From Lepas anatifera (lineage: Eukaryota > Arthropoda > Thecostraca > Lepadidae), in assembly GCA_034440635.1 (NCBI GenBank), contig JAOTON010000207.1, positions 1 to 64,000 on the forward strand: DNA of 64,000 nucleotides. The letters run 5' to 3'. Below, in pieces: positions 46,101 to 58,100 of this stretch; the stretch's first letter is position 1, and the number at the start of each line of letters is the position of its first letter. The translations under genes and the position numbers were made by a program. The notes under the pieces were generated by a model. It saw nothing but the letters and a program-made list of their open reading frames with translations, ran no database searches and was not told the DNA's origin.

Positions 46101-49100
46101 TAAGAATAAACAATGTCAAATAAACAATATCGATATCCATCAAAATTATACAAACCAGTAATCCATTATCATTGCTCTTTGGGAATGGCCAATGCATCCA
46201 CAAATTAAAAATCAAAATAACAATATATAGAGAAAAATCACGAATTGCGGCAAAGACTAAGTATCAGTCAAGCATCGACTCCATACCATTCCTTCCAAAA
46301 CTCAGCCTCTTTTTCTTACTTATGTAGAGGGTCTAGAGACATTACAAATTTTTCCCAACAGAGGTCAATTTTTACCTCAAGAGAAGGAAGTTTCCCTGAG
46401 CGAAAAGGGAATTTTGGGTCACACGAGAGATCCAACTTTTATCACTAACGAAATGATCGAGTAAGCAAGGTACCAGAATGCGCTACTCTGTCACATGGTA
46501 GCGATTATTACAGACATGGGCATGTCATTTTTGAAAATATATATTATTGTAGTTCGTCGAGATTGTCCCAAACTAGGTTGGCAGCATCGGCGTTTTTTCT
46601 GACCCCTAAAATTCGTATGAAAACCGATTATATGGGTTGACCTCTGACCATTTGGTCCATGGTTTGCAGCAGTCGTCAGCACCGGTCGCCATTCAGCCGA
46701 AGACAGATCCCACCGAGGAGAGCCACGCGGCGCGCGGCCAGTGGGGGGTCCAAGGCCGAGTTCATCTTCTCCTGCATCGGTCTCAGTGTCGGCATCGGCA
46801 ACGTCTGGCGCTTCCCCTACCTCGCCTACGAAAATGGCGGCGGTGAGTGAGACCCCGCATTGTGTGCTTCTGCTTGGTGTGTTGAATGAGATACTTGTCC
46901 TCGGTGACTTTCTAAGGAACAGGAGTTAGTTTTCTTACATCTGCAGATGCAGCTGTGAACAGTAGCAACACAACAGAGGGAAACAGAACGGAGGACATGG
47001 CGGATGTTCGGGCTGAAATAAGCCTGCTTTGATTAGCTAAATCTCCGACTGATAAATATTGATTTCCAACACTTGAAACTACACGGGGGACTGTTTATGG
47101 CTGGTGAAAGAGGCACGTTCCGAAGAACGACAGTATATTTACATGACAGGCCAGAATTGTACTTGATGGATGGGCGAAACGGAGCATGGTAGCTATCTGG
47201 AGACGATCTATAGTGAGAGTGAAATAGCTCTCCTGGCTGACGGGAATTTGCCACGTATTAGCACAATTCACTCGCCAGTGTTCTTAAAGAATCTTTTCGT
47301 TTCAAATCTGTAGGTGTGACTCCAGTATTTGGTCCATTTGACAGCAAATCCCAACAATGCGAGCGACAACCCAGCGATGGTGTTATCGCGACCACAGTGT
47401 TTATAAGGTAACGACAAAACCTTGACACCTTGTATCAATCACTTAACAATCTAGCTGAAATTGGAAAACAATTGTGTTTCATTTCTGTGAAGTCTTTATC
47501 AGAGTTCCGCGGTGCTTCTGGCGGCGCGTTTCTGGCGGCGCGGTGGCGGCGTCGGGCCATTGTTCCCAGCACCGCCGCCGCCGTCGACGCCGCCGCCGCT
47601 GCAGACGACCACTCAGGTGTGACCGGGCGTTTCTCTTTTTTGGCGGCCGTGGAAACACGGCGACAGTGGGAACGCGAGGCGCAGGGCATGGTGGGTGTGT
47701 CGGAGGTGCAAACTTACACTGTACGTTTTTGATACTTACTAGGTAGGTACGTGTTAGGAAAAAGACTACGAGCAAATGCGTTCTGACTTTTTAATGCCCC
47801 CTTCACGAAAGAGCCCCGTGGCAGTGATTTATCATTAGGTACATAATTCTATACTTGAATTTTTGTCCGTTGAATTTTGACAATCCGACATTAAGTTTGA
47901 ATTGACAAGCCTCTGGATACCTTTGTAATGAATATCGTACCACTCCCGTCATCACGGACAGTCAAGCTTGAGAAGCGAGTCGATCGTTAAGTGGTCAGTG
48001 ACCTGATAAGAATGACTAAACAACTGAATGTTGTCACCTTGGCTTTCTCAGGGATACAACCCACAACAACTGCCTTTCCAGATATATGAGCATGGAAAAC
48101 AATGTGTCGAGTTTTATCCGACAAATACGTCAGATCTACCTTCGAGTAGGTATTTAAGCCAGTGTTTCGCTCGGCGTCAAACATGCAGGCAAGAACTAAT
48201 CCTATGCGACTGGAAAACAGCATAAATGCAACATCATGACATTGACAAATAGCATTCTCCGATTTTACTCCGTAAGAAAGGGAAAGCAAAATGGCAGAGG
48301 TGAAAGTGAAGTGACTTCGGCCAGTTGTAGGAACAATAATACATCTGATGACATGAACTGAACCATAGCTGTCACTGCTACATCTACACACGTAACCACA
48401 TAACATGTGGCTTTTGGTTGACGTGTTCTCCTAGTCGACCTGAGGTCCTGTTTCACCTATACGTATGCTGCGTAGTGAATATACTGAGCATACTCAGCAT
48501 ACTGGTTATCGTCTTGCATCGGAGTTAAAACAACAGTGGAATGACAGCGCGCTTTTGCTTTGCGACGGGCGGTTGAAGACGAGCTGTTTCAAGCATGCCT
48601 TTTCAATAACTGTTGAATCACGGCTCCTAAATTTTTGAGGTAGTTTAAGACCAGCCACTAAAGTAGGTTTTTGAGGTCGCGTTTTTAACGTGACTGTTCC
48701 TTTTCTCAAGTAAGAAAGTGATAACTCCAAAAGCTTTTCAAATGCAACAAGTGACGCGATGGATGAAGTTCATTTGCTGCTGATTCCTAAGATCCAGTAA
48801 AATAATTATTGCGCCTGTCAGATTGAGAAATGCGATTTTGTGCACTAAATCACCTAATTATTGAATGGAAACAAGTGGATTATGTGTACGGGAAATGATA
48901 AAAGCGTTTAGCGTCATGTGTGAGAGCGACCTCCAATATTACATTTAGGTACGTGCGAATGTCTGTACCTTCACTCGTTTCTCGCGTCTCTAGGTCCCCT
49001 GATTTTTTGCATATGACCATGAATGAATCAGTTCAACACCGCTCGAAATTGAAACAAGAGATAAAATGTACAATGATCTTAACAAAAATTTAGTAAAGAA

Positions 49101-52100
49101 AAAAGTATTTAAATAACGGCTTGTATATAATCCTAAGTCCAGGCCAAACAATAGGGTTATCTACAACGAGTTACGTTTTAAAATTGTCGGAACGGATAAA
49201 AAGTATCAAGTTCAAAGAATTTTGGCCTCGAAAAAGTGGATAGTAGCTTATCATACTCATTTTACTCTATAGATTGAGCCACAAGTGGTTGGAATATTCC
49301 TTTATATGGATATTCTGTATATGGAACCACCCTTATGTATTCCATGCCATGGCTGTTCCCAGCGTCTGCAATTCGATATAAAAAAATGGTGATTTGGGTG
49401 GGGCGGATCATGCATGAAACCATGCCTTTTCCCCTGAGCTTTATCGATAATTTAAAAAGGTGTCAACTCGGCTCATATCAATGTCAAGTGTCCTTCCACC
49501 AATTTTATACCGAGATAAAGGGTATGTCATCAAACCATGGTCACGACATTTACCATCTTATCAGTGATCGAAACCGAAAACCGTTAAACTCGCAATGGAC
49601 CGTGAGACTAACTAGTCTCCAACGTTTTGCGATTAATTTCTAAGCTCAATGATGCTGAAAGGGTCGCACTGGTTATAGAATGTGTCCATGTTTGACAATT
49701 GCATCCATCACAGCAATTCATACAAATTTCTTCCTAATCATTTCATTCTGGGATGATGAAGACAAACAATTTGGTTAAGCCAGTGATCATGAAATTCAGG
49801 TCATTTGTTTTATTTTACAGCAGGGTGCTTTTCTAGCTGTGCATCTTTTAGTGTGGCAGACACAGTTCTTGATAAAAAGTGTGTGGTGAGCATGCTAAAG
49901 GGACATAATTCTGCATCATGCAATGAAAAGGAATCAAGAGCAGGAATGAAGACATAAAAAACATCAATTTCTTGCCCAACTGGCAGAGTAACTCGATGGA
50001 AGTCGCTTCTTGACAAAAAATTGCACTGACACTAATGAAAAACGAATGTGGTATTCGACCAGCACACCACCAAGACTTCTTCCACCTTCAGTAAGCCAAC
50101 ACGTTCTGAAACATTAACGTCGATGTCTGCCGGCAGGAGCGTTCCTCATCCCGTACATCATCATACTGGTTCTCGTGGGCAAGCCCATGTACCTGATGGA
50201 GACGGCCATCGGCCAGTACAGCCAGCGGGGGCCCGTCTCCATGTGGGCCATGGCGCCCGTCATGAAAGGTGAGACAGTCATCCACCAAATCAGCGCCAGT
50301 AGACCCAGCGGGGGCCCGTCTCCATGTGGGCCATGGCGCCCGTCATGAAAGGTGAGCCATTCATCCACCAAATCAGCGCCAGTCCCAAGCTGGGGCTTCC
50401 AGGAGACCACGCAATTGCAGTGATTGTTATGTTGCATGAATGTATGGATGTGAGAGAAATTGTTGTGATGCTTTACTATGGCTATTTTTATGTAGTGTAC
50501 CAGATAGTTGAAGGAAAAATGAGAGCGCAGTTTTCCGGTGGGGAACCGGAGGATTTATCAGATGTGAAGGCATTTATGGTAATATTACGGCATCTAACAT
50601 AGTTCTGAACTTGTGATGCATTTATGGTAATCGCACGTCATCTAAAATAGTTCTGAACTTGTAATAGACCTATGTCGGTGACCAATACTCTCATAGTTAA
50701 CTAATTTGTTTATTACCCCTTATAACGATAGGAGAATATGGCAGTAACATATATCTTAGCTTTACAACCTAACCATCTATTATAGTGCCTGTAATATATA
50801 TTCCACTCAGCACGGACAGGGACAGGGAAAGTCCCACCAAGAGTAGAAGGCAGGCAGCAGCACACGAAACCCCCGGGCAGGAGCCCACGCGCTCACCTGC
50901 AGTGGCTCGGCGTCTGACATCAGCTCAGTGCCAGCAGCACACGAAACCCCCGGTCAGGAGCCCACGCGCTCACCTGCAGTGGCTCGGCGTCTGACATCAG
51001 CTCAGTGCCAGCAGCACACGAAACCCCCGGGCAGGAGCCCACGCGCTCACCTGCAGTGGCTCGGCGTCTGACATCAGCTCAGTGCCAGCAGCACACGAAA
51101 CCCCCCGGTCAGGAGCCCACGCGCTCACCCGCAGTGGCCCAGCGTCTGACATCAGCTCAGTGCCAGCAGCACACGAAACCCCCGGGCAGGAGCCCACGCG
51201 CTCACCTGCAGTGGCTCGGCGTCTGACATCAGCTCAGTGCCAGCAGCACACGAAACCCCCGGTCAGGAGCCCACGCGCTCACCCGCAGTGGCCCAGCGTC
51301 TGACATCAGCTCAGTGCCAGCAGCACACGAAACCCCCCGGTCAGGAGCCCACGCGCTCACCTGCAGTGGCCCAGCGTCTGTCATCAGCTCAGTGCCAGCA
51401 GCACACGAAACCCCCCTGGTCAGGAGCCCACGCGCTCACCTGCAGTGGCTCGGCGTCTGTCATCAGCTCAGTGCCAGCAGCACACGAAACCCCCCGGTCA
51501 GGAGCCCACGCGCTCACCTGCAGTGGCCCAGCGTCTGTCATCAGCTCAGTGCCAGCAGCACACGAAACCCCCGGTCAGGAGCCCACGCGCTCACCCGCAG
51601 TGGCTCGGCGTCTGACATCAGCTCAGCACGACCCAAGAACAAACACCGCCCCCAACCAGGGCACGGCCACCCCTGGCACGTCAGAGTTCACCATCAAAAC
51701 ACATATCTACTGTAAACTAATCCCACCAGAGCACTAGCCAATGGTAACACGCCTCATGACGATACCATTGTCCAGTCGGAAAGCAACGTCTCCAGTTTAT
51801 GCAGCGTAATACGCCTGTTCCTCTCCAAGTCTTAACAGTAACCGTGACGGCATAAAAACAAGTCGTGATAATACCATGAGTTGTAACAGTCACGAGAGCG
51901 GATCCTAACACTGCAATAACTTCAAGTCACTACAGCAGCTTCTCATATTTCACTTCGCGGTGCGTGGCGTTACCAAAGCGTCATCCGAACAATTGTTTGC
52001 ACTGAGGAGGACCACGTGTTGGTTTGCAGCCTCTCCCAGTTCTCCCCTGGGGGATCCGATTTTCCTTCTCTGGGCACCAGTACTACTGCAGTTGCAAACA

Positions 52101-55100
52101 ACTGCAGACATTTTCCTCGTCGAGACTGTCTATTGCATACTTTTCTGGAGTCAGTTGCGCTCCCTGATTGGCTCTATTAGGCAAAACAAAATATAAGGTT
52201 CCTAAAAAACCAACAGTGCCTTTTCGAATTTCAACATGCGCCCTTTCGAATGCTGCTGTATATCCCGATTGGTATCTCCATATAAAATGCAGTTAACATG
52301 ATACGTATGTCTGCCCATGTTTGCCCCGTACAAGGCAGACAGGGATTCAAATGTGTGTGCACACCGTATCTTTTGGGCACTCACTACCAATGTTTTCCAT
52401 GGAATTGTACCAGGAGCTTGCTTATCAAAAAGCACACAATCCAAATGATCATAAACATACGGTCGTTCCATTGGCACGACCCGTCCAGCGTCTCTGATGC
52501 AGAAAAACTGTTCACTACACGCTCACGATTAGCAGGCACACAAAGGGTCATTACGTCTCCGGTATATCTCCAAGTGCAGCACATTTGCTGATATGTCCAC
52601 ATGACACCCGGTAGCTGTCTGCCACAGCCGTCACGTCACCTTATCACTTGACCCGGGCCGTGTTCGGTAGGTACGGCTTGTACGCTTCACACTATCAAGT
52701 TAGAATACCTTTTTTCTAGAAAATGTGTCACAACCCAATCATAGCGGCTGCGCAGAATCGGATCACACTGATTTTCCCTTCCCCCCACTTGAAGTTTATT
52801 TTGGGGTGATTTTATTTGGAATGTATAATCGAATACAAAATGGAGAATGAAGTAGAATCAATGATTATACGTTCAGACGCAGCCTTTCTCCAGAATTTTG
52901 AAAATGCAGGGGAAACAAAATCAATCGGAGGTAGTCTTATGATAACCGAACTCGAAGATAGAACAAAGTCGTCTGATTACCTCACCTCTTGATTTTGCTT
53001 TCATTTGTTCCACAGAATTTCCGAAGCGGATGCCGTGCGCCTTGAATGGGCACAGAGTTATATACCGAGCGAATATAAATAGCGCTCGGCATCACCCACT
53101 ATAGCAGACACGAGTTCGGGACCCACCCACGGAGGCGGGCATCAGATGGCAACGGAGCATTGTCTACGGATTAAGCGCAGATCCACACTTATGAAGCACC
53201 CCAACACACATTTCCTACGAGCATAGCATGCTGAGCGAAAAATGTGAAAAATACTCACTAGACATGCCATGATTTATGTAAATGCAGGCAATTAACCACA
53301 GTAGCAAATAAAACGCCGAGGACTTTTGTTCCGAAAACTGGTACCTGTTGCCGCATCTTTGCAAAAGCCACATGCCCAATCCGACACACTCTTTTGACCC
53401 GAAAACAGGTTTGGGTCCAGTCGGGGAGTTTTCACTCTGCGGCCGGCCGGCCGCCCCCGCTCCCACCGTTTTCCTCGGCGTACGCAGACGTGGGAGACAC
53501 GGCACCACGACACGCTTCACGCCAGCCCCGTACAGAGCCCACCAGTGTGCACGCGGTGGCTGGTACCATGCCGAAGACTGTACCACTATGACTATGACTA
53601 AGACTATGACCATGAAGTAACACTCCCCCTACCTCGGCCAGGTCGCATTAGGGCTTCTGTTTCTTGTGTTCGATTTTACGATGCTTTTTAGCGGTTTCTC
53701 AGTGTCATTAGAAATCTGTGTTGGACGGTTACACAACCCTGCGCTGGAGCCAGGCTCTGCGCAGGTTGAGCGGGGCTGCTGACTGCGGTCCCCAGTATTG
53801 CACAGTGGGCTCCGATAGATGGCGTGATGACGTTTTTGCCCCCTGGCGACAAAAACTCGCACCACATACTTGACTGTGTCAGGCCACGGTGCGGAAGGCA
53901 GCGCCATGCACGGGAACATCAAGGAGACGGCTTCAACACAACCTTTCCACTTCGAACAGAGCACTAAAGAAAACAAAAAACTTCTAGACTAGCCACGTAT
54001 AATTCCCGCTTCTCTAATTTTAAAATATTGGTATTTTTGTCACGCAGGCTGTACGTCACTTTTTATTAGGTACGAATTCTTCTCGTTATGTGGGTTACGC
54101 TGTTTGGCTGTCAACGGCAGAGGTAAGAAAACAATTCTTTCCCTAACGGAGGCCGATTTTTGCCCAAAGATAATGAAAATTCACCGAACGAAAAGGATTT
54201 GTGTGGTCACGAGAGAGAAATTGATCACCTCCAACGCAAAAAATGTGCAAGTTACAGTGTTGCATACGACAGATGGGGGGGGTAGGGGACGCAAGCACCC
54301 CCCGGAATATCAGAATGCCTATAGTAAATGCATACCCTGAGGTTGTTCCGAGGTAATGGCGGGGGCTCGAGCCCCCCAGCTCGCCCTCCCCTCCCAAATG
54401 AAGTCCTGGATCCGACAATGGTAGGTTAGACACCATATTGGGACATATTGCCACATCGCAGCGAGTATCTGCACCTCCATGGGCACCAGAGGTAGTTTTG
54501 AAAACGTTCAGTTTTCTGGTCCCTCGAGATTTTCCCAGCTGGTAAGATTTCCTAACCTCTGAATCAACGGCCTGGCTGTATTTCAGGTGTCGGCGTGGCG
54601 ATGGTAGTCGTGTCCCTCATCGTTGCCATCTACTACAACGTCATCATGGCCTACAGCCTGTTCTTCACCTTCGCATCTTTCCAGGAGGCTCCGCGCCCTG
54701 GTTGGAGTGTAACGGTGAGCATGGAGCATGCAGCCATACGCTTCGAGTTATGTGTTTTGGCTTAAGACCGCGCCAACCGTAAGGTCATATAGCTCCCCTT
54801 CACTCCGAGGTTAAGCTTGTGGCATGCTGGTAAAGTACCTGTTTACTCTTACAGAAGGACAGAAAGTTTTTCATCAAACTTTGAAGCGTATCTTGATAAT
54901 GAAAATGTGTGAGATGGTTTTGAGAGCGGTACATGGGTCAAAAGCGTGGAACGGGTTTTTGCGTGCCTATCTATCGCCACTTATTATAAAATAAGGTTTT
55001 CAGCCTTATTGAGGACACAAAGTCAGAAGACTTTTGGTGTTAGATCAGATAGTTCTTATCAGTGGAGATTGGGTCTTCCCCCGAACCCGTCAATTACCCT

Positions 55101-58100
55101 TTATCTGGTTAAATCATAGTTATTGAGACGGTGCGCGGGGAGCTCAGATCGCTTTGTGAACTCTTTACCGATGGGAAATTATTAGGGTTCCATAACCCAA
55201 GCGCTAAATATATCTCCGTTTATCCGGGGCATAACACTGAGCTCGACTTTCTTTATCGACAACGCAAGAAACAGGAGGCCGGATTTCCACTGATATTTTG
55301 TCGATATGCACCGATAGTTAGATTGTATGATCACAGAACATGTACACAGCTACAGAAATGAGGTAGATTTCCTTTCCAACATAAAAGTTCAAAATCACAA
55401 GTTCCCGTCTGCGTTTTCAGAGAAGTTCGCCGACGAGAACTGCTTCACCAGGAACAAGACGTTTCCGGCGTGTCGAGCCCTGGAGGCGAGCACCAACAGC
55501 ACCAACTACACGGTCGGAGTCGACTGCCACAACGGCACGCAGCTCTCCACAGAGCAGTACTTCAAGTGGGTACACAGACAGCGCCTCGAGGCAGCGGGAA
55601 AAGAAAGCGAGTGTACTCACCGGTATTCTGTGTGCTCGTGTAGTTTTTTGTGGTTGTTTAAGGTGTGAGTTACATGTCTTACTTGTGCTGCAGGTTTATA
55701 TTTAAACAATCGGTAGATTAGTTATAAGCCTTGTTACTTTAGTGCAAGCAACGTATTGTTTAGCATCGCTACTAAAGCGGATAAACTATACATTCTCAAG
55801 TCAGGAACTCTCATTTATGACAAAAAAATAGGAAGGTAAAAGAGCATAGGTGGCTGGCAGATTACTTCAATTTTGATTTTAATGTACCATAAATTGTTCA
55901 ACTTCTGGGAATTAGTTTTCAAAAAGGTTCCTTTTACGGTGCTTGTGAGAAAATTCATATATATCCAACGCACGGATCTGTAAATGTCTCTTTTTCAGCA
56001 GGGACTCACGTATTCACAGTTTACTTTTTTGCCATTCATCGATCACCAAGGCAGGTATATAAACGGCACCACTAATCCTTTAATTAATATTTTTGGGGCC
56101 CACTGACGCACTATCAGGATACTATGGTGTTGATAATTCTCTCCCTATTGGAAGGGTCCTGAGGAGTCAAATTGCGACTTTGTCAGGGAATATGCGGGGT
56201 CTTGAACCCAGGTCAGTCACGTGGAAAGCACCAGCGCCAACCACCACACCACAGCACCATCTAATCCCTCCATCGCCGTTTTCCAGGAATTACGTGCTGC
56301 AAGAGAACGCGGGTCTGGATACACCGGGCGACATCGGAGAGTTCAACTGGCAGCTGACACTCTGCCTGCTGCTGTCCTGGATCATCGTGTTCCTCTGTCT
56401 GATGAAGGGAGTGAAGAGCTCCGGCAAGGCAAGTCACCAGCAGTGTAAAACCACCTGAGGCTGCAGCTGTGTGCCGTTTTAACTGACGATGACATTGCGA
56501 CGGATGTAGTCAGATGTTTCATACACAAGCTGCAGCTTCCCACGATCCAGTGTCGTTATTCATTTTTGATAGTTCCAACATGGCTGAAGATCCACATCGC
56601 AAACCTTTAAGTCGCACGTGCAGTTAGATTCCTCATTTGCTGTTGTTTTGGGAGGGCACTTCAAAAAATTTTAAACTGTGCTGAAAGCGTTTTTTTGCGA
56701 GATCAATGTGAGGCAATACTAAACGTAAACAAAAATGTAGTAACCGAAGTCAACCCGTCGGCAGGTGGTGTACGTGACAGCTACACTGCCTTACGTATTC
56801 CTGATCGCCATCCTGGCCTACGGCTGCACACTGCCCGGCGCCATCGAGGGTATCAAGTTCTTCTTCATACCCAAGTGGCACAAGCTGCAAGAAATCACGG
56901 TTGGTATCCGGTGTACAGAATACATTATTCTCATCCAAACTAAGACGAGCAAATCAGGCAAATATCTGGTAGTCAGGCATCATGTCTATGAAGAGACAAG
57001 TCAAACCACAAACAATTCCGGATAGAACTTGCATCTGGAAATATTTAGCATGTCGTCCGTCGTCCTTTGAATTTGCTTCCCGTTAGGTCACAGCGCATAT
57101 TCTTTACCGCCTCTGGCTCAGGTGGCTGACAAACATTCTGTGCCTGCAGGTTTGGCAAAAGGCCGCCGAACAGATGTTTTTCTCCCTCTCCGTCTCATGG
57201 GGAGGCATCATCATGTTCGGCTCGTACAACAAGTTCAGCAACAAAGTGCACATAGACGCAATGATCATCAGCTCTCTGGACTTCATCACCTCCATCATCG
57301 CCAGTGCCGCCGTTTTCAGCATCATGGGCTCCATGGCAGCTTCCGCCGGTGTTAAGGTAGAACACGAGGCGAGAGATGGAGAGGAAGAGGGAGAGAGGAT
57401 TCGAATGAGAATACCAAATAGCATAGTGTCCTCCTATATCGAATCATATTACTCGCTGCACCGCTATACAGCTCATTTAATTGAGAGGAAGAAAGCAGAA
57501 ATGTCGATGAGGAAATATATGTGTGTAGTTACCCGTACGAAATTGCGGTTTAATTTGATTGCCCAATCATGTTTTAATCCCCTTGTTTGTTATTAGCATA
57601 CCTATCTGGAAAGATGGAAGAGAAGAAGCAATCCAATCGGTTTCCAGAATCTCTGGTCCTTCAAAACCGACAATAATCTAAGGCCAAGTCATACGGACAC
57701 ATTTTTTTAGTCCTTACTCAACAAGATCGCGGTAAATGCAATTCAAACATGACTCAGATTACTGAGGTTCTTGGAATATGTGTCGACTTCTTGCTTACTC
57801 GGTCATAGTGGGCAATGAAAGGTTTTCCCATATTAACACGCGTATTGACGGGGGTCTGAGCCAGACCCCGTTCAAGTTGTTTGGCAGCATTACGTCATCA
57901 TGGCTGGAGAGGCACTACAGTTACTATGCAGGGCATTGGAGAAATTGCACTTTTTCGAAGCTCTAAATAACCTGTTTTAGAACTGTATAAACAAAACTTA
58001 TATGGTTGAACAGAAAGCTAAAAGATTTTTATTTGTGAAACCATCAGACGTTTTGCAAAAACTCCAGTGAAGAATATTATTTTTACAAATTTTCCAGAGC

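Noticed and set aside
50855..51628. CRISPR-like array
   Set aside because: Units are contiguous tandem copies with no unique spacers, inside an intron of an animal gene.
51237..51737. 166-residue open frame
   Set aside because: It lies almost wholly in the 77-bp minisatellite; similar frames open in other registers, so it reflects the repeat and not a gene.
52740..52990. Possible extra SLC6 exon in intron 4
   Set aside because: Exons 4 and 5 already join in phase with the conserved TM2-TM3 sequence; nothing is missing.
53066..53150. TATA box with a downstream ATG as a nested promoter
   Set aside because: TATAAAT is well placed, but the following frame is only about 26 codons with no recognised content, and the TATA sits in a small palindrome that could be structural.
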